64,000 nucleotides of DNA from Paenibacillus sp. oral taxon 786 str. D14 (GCF_000159955.1 NZ_GG695990.1:1-64000); one strand, 5' to 3'. Positions 46,711 to 55,417 are shown, counted from the first letter of the stretch. Notes: a model not told the origin generated them from the letters alone. Made by a program: numbers and translations.

Positions 46711-47748
46711 ATGTCCAATCCAAGCATTAAAGATATCGCTGCCAGAGCAAATGTATCTACAGCCACCGTCTCTTATGTGCTGAACGGAACGCGGAACGTC
46801 CGGCCCAAAACCCGCGAGCGAGTGCTGGCCGTGATCGAAGAGATGAACTATAAACCGAATGACATCGCTAAAAGCTTGAAACGGCGGCGCACTGACACGA
46901 TCGGCGTGATCGCCGAGGACGTTACCGTGTTTAACACACCAGAGATCATCGACGGAATCAACGATTACGGCGACCGGCACGATCTGCATATTTTGCTGAC
47001 GAACCTGCGTCTCGATAAACGTATCGGCCGCGACTTCGCGAATATGGAGAAATACCGGAAGTATGCCGCCAGCGCAGTTTCCGAGCTGCTTAGCAAACAG
47101 GTTGACGGCATCATATACATTGGTGTGCATCCTCGTGATATCACTGGATTGATCGACAGCGAAGGCAAACCGATCATATATACCTATGCGTATACCCAAA
47201 ACGAAGTAGCCATCCAATATAATGACGAACAAGCTTCTTACGAGGCAATGTCTTATTTAGTGGACAGGGGACACCGGAGAATTGCGATCATCAGCGGTTT
47301 AATGGATTCCATACCATCCCGGTTGCGCCTCAACGGTTATTACAGAGCGGTGACCGATTTCGAGCTTCCTTTTGATCCGATGTTAATTAAAATGGGGGAC
47401 TGGGAGCGGGAATCCGGATATCGGCTAACCCGTGAACTGTTGTCCTTGCCTGAGCCGCCTACGGCGATCCTGGCGATGAACGACGTTATGGCAGTGGGCG
47501 TGCTGAAGGCGGCGGATGAAGCGGGTGTGGACATTCCTGCGGACCTGTCCGTCATCGGTTTTGATAACCGGGAATTTAGCGATTATTTGACTCCGCGGAT
47601 TACGACCATGGATCTTCCGCTCCATGAAATGGGTTACCGCGCGATGGAAGCGCTGCATGACTTGATCCGGGGGAAACGGATCGAGCGTCCGGAAATGCCG
47701 GTGTGCCGGCTGATTGAACGTGATTCTGTAGCACAGCTTCCGAAGTAA
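46711..47748 (+). CDS. LacI-family transcriptional regulator
   Basis: This 345-residue regulator has a LacI helix-turn-helix (IKDIAARANVSTATVSYVLN at 6-25), the hinge helix (KPNDIAKSLKRRRTDTIGVI) and a periplasmic-binding-protein-like ligand domain with NDVMAVGVLKAADEAGVDIP. GGAGG lies 8 nt before ATG. The next operon carries a perfect palindrome TCTAAAC-GTTTAGA between its -35 and -10, an ideal operator. The inducer should be the sugar taken up by that operon. Confidence 0.95.
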   Translation: MSNPSIKDIAARANVSTATVSYVLNGTRNVRPKTRERVLAVIEEMNYKPNDIAKSLKRRRTDTIGVIAEDVTVFNTPEIIDGINDYGDRHDLHILLTNLRLDKRIGRDFANMEKYRKYAASAVSELLSKQVDGIIYIGVHPRDITGLIDSEGKPIIYTYAYTQNEVAIQYNDEQASYEAMSYLVDRGHRRIAIISGLMDSIPSRLRLNGYYRAVTDFELPFDPMLIKMGDWERESGYRLTRELLSLPEPPTAILAMNDVMAVGVLKAADEAGVDIPADLSVIGFDNREFSDYLTPRITTMDLPLHEMGYRAMEALHDLIRGKRIERPEMPVCRLIERDSVAQLPK

Positions 47749-47807
47749 GCTTTGATGAAAACCGTTAACCGGAATCTTTGATGGGAAACTTTCGATCCGA
47801 AAGTTCC

Positions 47808-47838
47808 TTGACTGAAAAAATCTAAACGTTTAGATTTT
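47808..47838 (+). promoter_or_regulatory. Promoter with embedded LacI operator before the sugar operon
   Basis: TTGACT (47808-47813) and TAGATT (47831-47836) are exactly 17 bp apart. A 22-bp perfect palindrome (47817-47838, core TCTAAACGTTTAGA) fills the spacer and covers the -10 box, so bound repressor excludes RNA polymerase. Confidence 0.88.
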
Positions 47839-47927
47839 GATGAGGTGATGTCTTACAGGCGGGAGGTTAGGCTCGCTCTGTAAGTTCACATATAACATCA
47901 ACCATATATTCTAAGGAGGGGTTACGT

Positions 47928-49226
47928 GTGAAGAAGAGCAAAAAATGGTTTGTCCTCGCATTGGTCAGCGCATTATGTCTTGGTCTGTTGTCCGCTTGCG
48001 GGAGCAAAAATGAAAGCGATGCCAATTCAGAAGGAGCGGCAAACGGAGGGGAAAAAGGAGCCGAGGAAGTAACACTGCGATTTATGACATGGGACTCCGG
48101 TCAAACGCTCCAACCTTATCAAAACGCAATCAATGCTTTTATGGAGAAACATCCGAACATCAAGGTCAAGGTAGAATCTGTACCGGATAACTATGACCAG
48201 AAGCTGCTGACTTCCCTTGCTTCTGAGACCGCGCCCGACGTGTTTATGGCCTGGAACTATCCGCTTTATGTTCCGGGAGGGGCGCTGGAGGACATGCAAA
48301 CCTGGGTGGACAAGGACAACTACGATCTGAACAAATATTATCCCATTATCATGGATTACATGAATTATGACGGGAAACTTTGGGGGCTTCCGACGACTTA
48401 TTCTACCCGGGCAATTTACTACAATAAAAAGCTGTTTGACGAAGCGGGTGTCCCCTACCCTAAGGACGGATGGACCTGGAATGATTTCATCGAGACGGTG
48501 CAAAAATTGACCAAGCCGGGCCAATACGGTTTCATCATGACGCCGGACGACGTCATGACCATGCAACCCTACTTTTGGAGTAATGGCGGGGATATGGTCA
48601 GCGATGATGGTAAAACGGTCGATGGCGTATTAAATAGCCCGGAAAATGTAAAGACGATGACGTTCCTGAAACAACTGTATGATGCTTCCTCCAAAATCAA
48701 CACCGCGGGTAAATTCAGCACCAACAACGGACTGGAATCTTTCCAGACCGGACAGATCGCCATGTTCGACAACGGCATGTGGCCGCTGGGGGATATCCTG
48801 AAAGAAGGCAAGCTCGATATCGGAACCGTAACGCATCCGCTTCCTGAAGGCGGCAAACTGAATGGAATTATCCATACTTCGGGATACTCTATGCCGAAAG
48901 CCGGCAAAAACAAGGAAGCCGCCTGGGAACTGATCAAATTCATGTCCGGGGAGGAAGGCATCAAAATCATTACGGCCGACAAGTTTGCTTTTTCACCGGT
49001 AATTTCCGTAGATGAGGAGAACGGATACGCTAATGATCCTTATCTGGAAGCATTCGCTAAAGAGTTGAAAGGTACGGACAAGCTGATCGCCAGCATGCGC
49101 ACCGAAAAATGGAGCCAGGCGGAAGATTTGATCCGCGCCGGGGTACAGGCTATTTTTTACGGCAACGCCGATATACAGAAAACGTTGAACGAAGTCGCGA
49201 AGCAAGCACAAGAGGTATTAGAGTAA
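47928..49226 (+). CDS. CUT1 sugar-binding lipoprotein
   Basis: This 432-residue solute-binding protein of family 1 has a signal peptide ending at LLSAC and an Asn/Glu-rich linker. The fold opens with VTLRFMTWDSGQTLQPYQNA and contains the PLYVPGGALEDMQ and GQIAMFDNGMWPLG segments. The GTG start has AAGGAGGGG 7 nt upstream. It is the first gene of the LacI-controlled operon. A hairpin without T run lies between it and the permease genes and may protect its mRNA. The ligand is unknown. Confidence 0.94.
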   Translation: MKKSKKWFVLALVSALCLGLLSACGSKNESDANSEGAANGGEKGAEEVTLRFMTWDSGQTLQPYQNAINAFMEKHPNIKVKVESVPDNYDQKLLTSLASETAPDVFMAWNYPLYVPGGALEDMQTWVDKDNYDLNKYYPIIMDYMNYDGKLWGLPTTYSTRAIYYNKKLFDEAGVPYPKDGWTWNDFIETVQKLTKPGQYGFIMTPDDVMTMQPYFWSNGGDMVSDDGKTVDGVLNSPENVKTMTFLKQLYDASSKINTAGKFSTNNGLESFQTGQIAMFDNGMWPLGDILKEGKLDIGTVTHPLPEGGKLNGIIHTSGYSMPKAGKNKEAAWELIKFMSGEEGIKIITADKFAFSPVISVDEENGYANDPYLEAFAKELKGTDKLIASMRTEKWSQAEDLIRAGVQAIFYGNADIQKTLNEVAKQAQEVLE

Positions 49227-49234
49227 CGGTAATG

Positions 49235-49260
49235 CGGGAAGCGCTTGCAGCGCTCCCCGC
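49235..49260 (+). other. Intercistronic hairpin
   Basis: The stem CGGGAAGCGCT (49236-49246) with AGCGCTCCCCG (49250-49260) has one mismatch and a 3-nt loop, and is not followed by T. It probably stabilises the 3' end of the binding-protein message and so raises its level relative to the permeases. Confidence 0.65.
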
Positions 49261-49286
49261 GTTCCAGCAAACGAGGTGATGACCAA

Positions 49287-50225
49287 ATGCAAGCAGCCGG
49301 CCCGGATTCAGCGATGATGCGCCGTGCGGCCAGACGAAGAAGACGGCGCGAAAACCTCTCAGGCCTGTTTTTTATCTCGCCGTGGCTGATCGGATTCCTT
49401 CTATTAATGTTTTTCCCGATGATGTTTTCGCTAGGAATAAGTTTTACCGAATGGAACATGGTTGGCAGCCCCGAAATTATCGGGATTCAGAACTATGTGC
49501 AGATGATTACGGCCGATCCCTTTTATTGGAATGCCATGAAGGTTACGTTCAAATATGTGTTTATTATGGTTCCGCTCCAGGTTATTTTCGCGATTCTCAT
49601 CGCGGTGCTGCTGAACCGGGTGGCATACGGTATCAAGCTGTTCAGGGCGATTTTTTACCTACCCTCGTTGATTCAAGGGGTTACGTTGGCGCTGATTTTC
49701 AGCTGGATGCTGAACGATGATTTCGGACCGGTCAATTACATGCTGGAACTGGTGGGCCTGCCGCGGGTGCATTGGCTGACCGATCCGCACGTAGCCTTGT
49801 ACGCCCTGATCTTCATCGCTCTCTGGGGCGTTGGATCGCCGATGGTGTTGTACCTATCAGCGCTGCGTTCCGTTTCGTCGGAATACTACGAGGCCGCTGA
49901 TATCGATGGCGCTGGATCGGTTCGCAAATTTTTCAACATTACGATTCCGCTAATCACGCCTACAATCCTGTTTAACATCCTAACGAGTCTAATTTCGGCT
50001 TTTCAGACGATCGTGCTCGCGTTCGTCCTGACGGGTGGCGGCCCGGCCAACTCGACGTATTTCTATTCTCTGCACGTGTATCGCAATGCATTTACACATT
50101 TCAAAATGGGATACGCTTCCGCCATGGCGTGGGTAATGTTTATTTTGATCGTGTTGTTGACCGGGCTTATTCTTAAATCTTCGAAATACTGGGTCTACTA
50201 TGAAGCCGATGGAGGTGGGCGCTGA
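49287..50225 (+). CDS. CUT1 sugar ABC permease (MalF type)
   Basis: This 312-residue permease starts from ATG 49287 (GAGGTGAT 6 nt upstream); a basic N-terminus (RRAARRRRRREN) precedes the first helix (LFFISPWLIGFLLLMFFPMMFSLG). The EAA loop is YEAADIDGAGSVRKFFNITIP. It overlaps the next permease gene by one base (TGATG), which couples translation. No ATPase gene is in the operon. Confidence 0.93.
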   Translation: MQAAGPDSAMMRRAARRRRRRENLSGLFFISPWLIGFLLLMFFPMMFSLGISFTEWNMVGSPEIIGIQNYVQMITADPFYWNAMKVTFKYVFIMVPLQVIFAILIAVLLNRVAYGIKLFRAIFYLPSLIQGVTLALIFSWMLNDDFGPVNYMLELVGLPRVHWLTDPHVALYALIFIALWGVGSPMVLYLSALRSVSSEYYEAADIDGAGSVRKFFNITIPLITPTILFNILTSLISAFQTIVLAFVLTGGGPANSTYFYSLHVYRNAFTHFKMGYASAMAWVMFILIVLLTGLILKSSKYWVYYEADGGGR

Positions 50226-51064
50226 TGCATGCGCTGGCGCGAAAAGAACGAATCCAGACGTTGGTGTTCCAAATTTTGATCCTGCTGCTTGCGGCCGCGT
50301 TCCTGTTTCCGATCGCCTGGATGCTGTCGACTTCGCTAAAAGCACCAGAGGACATTTTTACGCCAAAACCAGATCTGATTCCGGATACGTGGCAGTTCCG
50401 AAATTTTGCGGAGGCCTGGAATGCCCAGCCGTTCGGGCGTTTTTTACTCAATACGCTGATTGTGGTGGGCGTTTCGACGCCGTTTGCCATGCTGTCGGCC
50501 ACAATGGTCGCCTTCGGGTTCGCACGGATCAATTTTTGGGGTCGGAACGCCTTGTTCCTGCTTGTGATCGGCACGATGGTGATTCCCTGGGACGTTACGG
50601 CGATTCCGCTCTATATTGAATACAAAAAGCTGGGACTGATCAATACGCTGTGGCCGATGATTTTGCCGGGGGCGTTCGGTTCCGCGTTCTTCATCTTTCT
50701 GGCCCGGCAGTTTATTATGGGTGTTCCGCGTGATCTGGACGAGGCGGCGGAAATCGACGGCTGCAACCGCTGGCAGATCTACTGGAAGATCATCCTCCCG
50801 TTGTGCCAGCCGATCGTCGTCGTCATCGGCGTGTTTCATTTCGTGTGGTGCTGGAATGAATTTTTGACTCCTCTGATCTTCATTAACGATCAGAGCATGT
50901 ATACACTGCCGCTGGGGATCAACCTGTTCAAAAACGCCTTCAACATCGAATATGAGAAGCTGATGGCGGTATCTTGCCTGTCGGTGCTGTTCCCGGCCAC
51001 GCTGTTCTATTTTACGCAAAACTTGATTCTAGGGGGCATCTCGCTTAGCGGTGTCAAAAAATAA
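50225..51064 (+). CDS. CUT1 sugar ABC permease (MalG type)
   Basis: This 279-residue partner permease has the N-terminal helix (ILILLLAAAFLFPIAWML) followed by the family signature STSLKAPEDIFTPKPDLIP. The EAA loop is DEAAEIDGCNRWQIYWKIILP, and the C-terminus QNLILGGISLSGVKK is typical. GGAGGTGG lies inside the upstream gene. It completes the channel of the LacI-controlled importer. Confidence 0.93.
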   Translation: MHALARKERIQTLVFQILILLLAAAFLFPIAWMLSTSLKAPEDIFTPKPDLIPDTWQFRNFAEAWNAQPFGRFLLNTLIVVGVSTPFAMLSATMVAFGFARINFWGRNALFLLVIGTMVIPWDVTAIPLYIEYKKLGLINTLWPMILPGAFGSAFFIFLARQFIMGVPRDLDEAAEIDGCNRWQIYWKIILPLCQPIVVVIGVFHFVWCWNEFLTPLIFINDQSMYTLPLGINLFKNAFNIEYEKLMAVSCLSVLFPATLFYFTQNLILGGISLSGVKK

Positions 51065-51093
51065 CGATCCGTCATGACGGAGGGTGGAGAAAC

Positions 51094-53520
51094 ATGACCA
51101 TACTTAGCAATACAAAGTTTGAGTTGGATTTTAACGAACGCGGCGCGGTAACGGTGTTGTTGATGAAAGATGATCCTAGCGCTATGAATTGGGTGGTAGA
51201 TCCGGAGTATCTGATCGAAGCAGGGTATGAGGATACGCTAGATAAGCTGTTTGGGGAATGGACGGCGGTGGTGGATGGCCAGACGCTGAACAGTGCCGAA
51301 TTGACGCCGGAAATCACGCGGGAAAGCGATAGCCGAATACAGGTCCGGTTCAAGACGGAGAAGCTGGAGGTCGGACTGACTTATGAACTGGAGGAGCAGC
51401 GGATTCGTTGGATCATCGAGTGCGGGAACCGGGCTGATGAGAGCTTACGGATCGAGGGACTGCATATTTGGTTCTCGCTGGCTTACGTGATGTTCCGGGA
51501 CGAAAACGTGCTGCGCAACATACGGCAATCGTGCGCGCTTTTCCCCCATTTGGGCGGTGACTTCGCCAAGTTTGCGGCGGTCCGGCGCAGCAATGAGGCG
51601 CCTCATCTGGCCGTGTACGGGATGAAAGGGCACACAGCGGCGTTTGGTTCGTTCTGTCGCTACGAGAACCGCTTTTTGGAGCAGGTTTCGCCCTCGCTGG
51701 ACGGGGTGCTGTTTCACCGTCTGTCGCTGGTGGAGGACGGCGGTTCAATGCCGGAGTCAGCGGCGACAGACTGGATCTATGGGGGAGGATATTATCCGGT
51801 CGTGTTGGAGACCGGTCAGAATATGTCGTGGGAATATGCCATCGCTTCCTGCGAGGGATGGGATGATTTCTATCGGCAGGCGATGGCATATGGCCATCCG
51901 CGCTGGGAGTATACGCCTGTGCTGGTTCGGGGAGGAACGTTTGAAGCGGAGTTGGAGCTTCCGGCGGGGGAGCGCGTGAGGGAAATCTGCGTGACTTCAG
52001 CTGTTCCTGAACCGACTGGAGGATGCCGGATTCGTGAGGAAACAGTGACCGAGTGGTTTTGCGCGGACGGTGAATGCGGGGAGGTGTTGCGGGTCTCCTT
52101 GCGGCGGGAGGAGCCTGGCGAACATAAACTTGAAATAACGCTGGAAGACGGACGCAAAGACGTGCTCGTTTGGAACGTGTTGGAGCCGATCGACTGCATT
52201 CTGGAGAAACGGGCCGAATGGCTGTGCCGGAATAATTACGACCCTACGGGGAAAGCAGGGAGGCCGCATGCTTTTTTGCCACTATCAAATCAAGGCGAAT
52301 CTTTGGGCAAGCTGGCTTTTCTGCTGATGAAGAACGCCCTGGCAGCCCCGGTTCCGGAGCAGGTGACCATGGCGGAAGCCGCGGCGGTATTGGATATGAA
52401 AAATCACTGGTTCGAAGGCGGCGATTTTTCCCGACCGCGCGTGTTGTATGGGACGTTTTATCGGATATTCGATCTGGATTATATCGCGCATGTGTTTTAT
52501 CTGCTCTCCAGGATGGATGCTGCGCTGCTGAAGCTCCATCCGCCGCAGACGTACCTGGAGTGGGCGGCTGAAGTTTTGTGCGTACGGATGGATCCAGAAT
52601 GTCACGCTGGGCAGCGGGAAAAAAACGAGACGGGTCTAAACGGTGTGTTCATTTTGTACGTTGAAGACCTGCTGGCAGATTTGCAGGCCGCCGGTATGGA
52701 CGGATGGTACGGCCGTTTGCAGGCACTCTGGGAGGCGTTCGGTAGCCGGCTGAAGCATAATGTATGCCGGTTCGCCGGGGCCGTTACCGAACATTTTTAC
52801 GACAATGCGGGGTTCGGACCGACTTGCGAAACACTATTGCGCGTTGGAATGACCCACGAGGCGGAGCAATACGGGAGTCTGATTTTAGCCAATATCGGCT
52901 TTAGCAACGATTACCGATCACAGAATCCCGACCGTTGGTGGGAAGCGTTGTCTTATATGATCCATTCCCTGTGGGGCGGATTGGTTGCAGCTTCCGCACT
53001 TACTGCTTATGAGCATTTGGGCGATTCGAAGTATCTGGAAGCGGCGTACCGGGCGAGCATGGCCGTTTTCAACTGTTACGATTGGAACGTAGTATCGACG
53101 CCGCGCCGCTTGCAGCCGGGTGAAGCCGCTTCGACATATAGCGTGGCAGCGCCCAATCTGAACATGCCGGCACTGTCGCGAAACCGTTTCGGTCAATCTG
53201 TTTTCCGGAATGCGAGCGATCCGATGTTCGCGCGTCTATTTGCGAACGCCGCGGGTGACGATTGGGATATGGGCGAGGAGTTGGTAGCGTATCTGCTCGG
53301 CTTCGGTACGACCGCATATCTGTACCGCGATGAACGGGGGCGGCTTCGCTGTGTGAACGGCTGTTTGACGCGGGACGGGGACGGCTGGCTTATCACCAGC
53401 TACGCCGCATACCCGCGACAAATCGTGATGCGGGAGGAAGGGCTGGTGCTGCGGGCTCAGCCAGGCGAGGCGCTTCGGCAAGCTCAGTATCGCGACGGCA
53501 AGCTGGTACCGTTGCTTTAA
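51094..53520 (+). CDS. Large unassigned protein, probable glycan-processing enzyme (DUF5695-like?)
   Basis: This 808-residue protein has no signal peptide. Residues about 1-260 look like a beta-sandwich (FELDFNERGAVTVLLMKDD; LGLTYEL-like strands; YENRFLEQVSPSLDGVLFHRL). After a beta linker comes a helical part (about 385-700) with repeated aromatic helices like an (alpha/alpha)6 toroid (WFEGGDFSRPRVLYGTFYRI; AYEHLGDSKYLEAAYRASMA). A short beta tail follows. This architecture is common among glycoside hydrolases, phosphorylases and lyases. I cannot name the family with confidence; DUF5695 is my best guess. It is the last gene of the LacI operon and so probably acts on the imported sugar. Confidence 0.65.
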   Translation: MTILSNTKFELDFNERGAVTVLLMKDDPSAMNWVVDPEYLIEAGYEDTLDKLFGEWTAVVDGQTLNSAELTPEITRESDSRIQVRFKTEKLEVGLTYELEEQRIRWIIECGNRADESLRIEGLHIWFSLAYVMFRDENVLRNIRQSCALFPHLGGDFAKFAAVRRSNEAPHLAVYGMKGHTAAFGSFCRYENRFLEQVSPSLDGVLFHRLSLVEDGGSMPESAATDWIYGGGYYPVVLETGQNMSWEYAIASCEGWDDFYRQAMAYGHPRWEYTPVLVRGGTFEAELELPAGERVREICVTSAVPEPTGGCRIREETVTEWFCADGECGEVLRVSLRREEPGEHKLEITLEDGRKDVLVWNVLEPIDCILEKRAEWLCRNNYDPTGKAGRPHAFLPLSNQGESLGKLAFLLMKNALAAPVPEQVTMAEAAAVLDMKNHWFEGGDFSRPRVLYGTFYRIFDLDYIAHVFYLLSRMDAALLKLHPPQTYLEWAAEVLCVRMDPECHAGQREKNETGLNGVFILYVEDLLADLQAAGMDGWYGRLQALWEAFGSRLKHNVCRFAGAVTEHFYDNAGFGPTCETLLRVGMTHEAEQYGSLILANIGFSNDYRSQNPDRWWEALSYMIHSLWGGLVAASALTAYEHLGDSKYLEAAYRASMAVFNCYDWNVVSTPRRLQPGEAASTYSVAAPNLNMPALSRNRFGQSVFRNASDPMFARLFANAAGDDWDMGEELVAYLLGFGTTAYLYRDERGRLRCVNGCLTRDGDGWLITSYAAYPRQIVMREEGLVLRAQPGEALRQAQYRDGKLVPLL

Positions 53521-53662
53521 GGCAGGTTATTATAACACGGGCATATGGTGAGTATAGGTTCCGCCCTACTTGCTATTATTGGCTTAGCTTGATTTCCCAT
53601 TTGATTTCAGAAGATTGGACTTGGGAGACTTCGAATGGGCAGGAGTTTGCAAAAATGAAGAA

Positions 53663-53704
53663 GCCGTCCCAACCCGTCAAAAGGGCGGTGGGGACGGCCT
53701 TTTC
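53663..53704 (+). terminator. Intrinsic terminator of the LacI-controlled operon
   Basis: The stem GCCGTCCC (53663-53670) with GGGACGGC (53691-53698) has an inner CCC/GGG pair of segments and is followed by CTTTTCC. Confidence 0.8.
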
Positions 53705-54085
53705 CAATGACTATTGCATTTGGTTTGAGAATTCGGTTTGGCTTTTTTGACGACTATAATAAAAAAACCAACAATCGTTTAACAGCCGAATTTGACGGCG
53801 ATCTCTCTTGTTAAAGGCATGCATGATCTGATTGCTAAGCCAGTTTGGCAAGCGTATCCCCTCCTCCGGAAACCCATTGGTATGGTTAGGGTATGGGGAA
53901 TTCACCCAATCCGTGCAAGTCCCCTGCAAATCGCCGGTAAATTCTGGCTTTTGAACACGGTGGGGGAATGGAGAGGCAGGGGTGCGGTTTGGCCTTAACT
54001 GACCGGGTGGGGTCTGCCGGGGCTGACGCCACTCCAATGGAAGTCAGAAAAGGTTGGTGCCGCCTCTGCGCTGTTGGGTCTATTC
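53705..54085. other. Unassigned intergenic segment
   Basis: I see no gene here that I trust. A minus-strand frame at 53711-54037 (108 residues, ending SNQMQ) and an overlapping minus-strand frame at 53886-54125 have no convincing ribosome sites and no recognised domain. The segment sits between an operon terminator and a family A array, which suggests that it too may be repeat-derived. Confidence 0.4.
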
Positions 54086-54268
54086 TAACGGAACTCAGAG
54101 ACGTTATTTGCTCGAAAACGGGCATGATCCGTTTCTAACGGAACCAGGAGACCTTATTTGGAGCGTGGACAGCGAAATGGCCGCAAAAACCGTGCAATAA
54201 GGTCTTTCAGTTCCGTTACAGCGGGAAATAGCCGGGAAATAGGCAAATAAGGTCTCTACGTTCCGTTA
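54086..54268. repeat. Four-unit intergenic array, family A copy 2
   Basis: Units lie forward at 54086 and 54136 and reverse at 54195 and 54245, with starts 50, 59 and 50 bp apart, almost the same plan as copy 1 at 18113. The reverse-unit spacer (GCGGGAAATAGCCGGGAAAT) matches copy 1 at all but a few bases, while the forward-unit spacer does not. Confidence 0.9.
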
Positions 54269-54348
54269 GAGCAGCGGCGGGGGTGTGACGACGAGCTATG
54301 CCCGGAAGAGCGCCGCTGCGGGGTGTGCTAGGCTCCTCCGACCAAAGT

Positions 54349-54403
54349 GAAAAAGCCGACCAATTCCCTCTACCTTACGGAAAGGGATAATCCTGGCCGG
54401 CTT
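54349..54403 (-). terminator. Intrinsic terminator of the 54432-54782 gene
   Basis: Read on the minus strand, AAGCCGGCC (54403-54395) pairs with GGTCGGCTT (54361-54353), with an inner CCCTTTCC/GGTAGAGGG helix, and a short T run follows. Confidence 0.8.
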
Positions 54404-54431
54404 CATTGCTTCCTTGGCAGCAGCCTTAGAG

Positions 54432-54782
54432 TTACGCGCCTTCTTCTTCGTACCATTGCTCCAGCTGAGCCTGGAGGGCACGGATTTCGGTGAGCAGCGA
54501 AATCAGGGGATAATTTTCCTCACGGATCGCGGAGAAAGCGGACTCCAGTCCGTTAATATAATCCAGCCCGCTCGTGATCTGCAGCGATTCCTGCAGGAGC
54601 TCGAGCTGGTCGCATTCGGCAATCGCACGCGGCAAGGTCGGAACCTCGGCAGCCGTCAGTTTATCGATTTCCTTGTTCAGCCGCAAATTCAAAGCGCTAA
54701 GCTGGTAGGCGTAGTCACGGGGCATTTCAACGAAGATCAGATCCTGGTCCTGCTGTAAAATGACGTATCTCATTAGGGACAT
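54432..54782 (-). CDS. Conserved hypothetical helical protein
   Basis: This 116-residue protein starts from ATG 54782, chosen because AGGAGA lies about 9 nt upstream (the earlier ATG 54809 would put that sequence inside the gene). After a short beta N-terminus (MRYVILQQDQDLIFVEMP) the rest is amphipathic helix (LNLRLNKEIDKLTAAEVPTL; LLTEIRALQAQLEQWYEEEGA), likely a coiled coil. I recall similar proteins across Paenibacillus under uninformative names; no function can be given. Confidence 0.72.
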   Translation of the reverse strand: MSLMRYVILQQDQDLIFVEMPRDYAYQLSALNLRLNKEIDKLTAAEVPTLPRAIAECDQLELLQESLQITSGLDYINGLESAFSAIREENYPLISLLTEIRALQAQLEQWYEEEGA

Positions 54783-54902
54783 GCTTAACGATTCTCCTTT
54801 TCTATCCATGCTACTTGACAGTGTAGCGTAAGGAGAAGTTAAAATTCAAGTAATGAATCTGGCAGATTCATGCGCTTCTACGAACAGGAAGGGGAGAGGA
54901 CG

Positions 54903-55373
54903 ATGACGGATGAGCAGCTGCAAGCCTGGATCGAGCAAATCTCGCTGCGTTCCTTCGGCGTGCCTTTCCGGCATAAGGCCCGTTTTAACAGCAGGTTAAG
55001 AACAACCGGAGGGCGTTATTTTATGAAAACCCATCATATCGAGATCAATCCCGCCCAACTGGCCGCCTATGGGGAAGAGGAAGTCGAGCGTATCATCAAA
55101 CATGAATTGTGTCACTATCATCTTCATCTGGCGGGACGAGGATACCGGCATCGCGACGCGGACTTTAAGGCCCTGCTCCAAAAAGTTGGCGGCAGCCGTT
55201 ACTGCAACGCCTTGCCCGGGGCAAAACAGCGCAAAACCTTGCCGCAACGCTATAAGCTGGTATGCGCCGATTGCGGGATGACGTATCTGCGTAAACGTCG
55301 AGTAGACCCAAGCCGCTACCGCTGCGGCCGATGTGCGGGGAAACTGCGGCTCTATGCATTATCCGGCGGTTAA
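54903..55373 (+). CDS. SprT-like zinc metalloprotein
   Basis: This 156-residue protein starts from ATG 54903 (AGGAAGGGGAGAGG upstream). The zinc-protease motif HELCHYHLH (about 67-75) is followed by a zinc ribbon with two CxxC groups (CADC ... CGRC, about 119-142), as in B. subtilis YdcK and the SprT/Spartan family. In other organisms the family removes DNA-protein crosslinks; the bacterial role is unproven. It is followed by a small basic gene on the same strand. Confidence 0.9.
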   Translation: MTDEQLQAWIEQISLRSFGVPFRHKARFNSRLRTTGGRYFMKTHHIEINPAQLAAYGEEEVERIIKHELCHYHLHLAGRGYRHRDADFKALLQKVGGSRYCNALPGAKQRKTLPQRYKLVCADCGMTYLRKRRVDPSRYRCGRCAGKLRLYALSGG

Positions 55374-55417
55374 AGGTGTGCTATACTTAAATCAAACAAC
55401 CTAAGGAGTGATGTCAG

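Noticed and set aside
53711..54037. 108-codon minus-strand frame as a gene
   Set aside because: No ribosome site, no domain, overlapped by another frame on the same strand; kept only as an unexplained segment.
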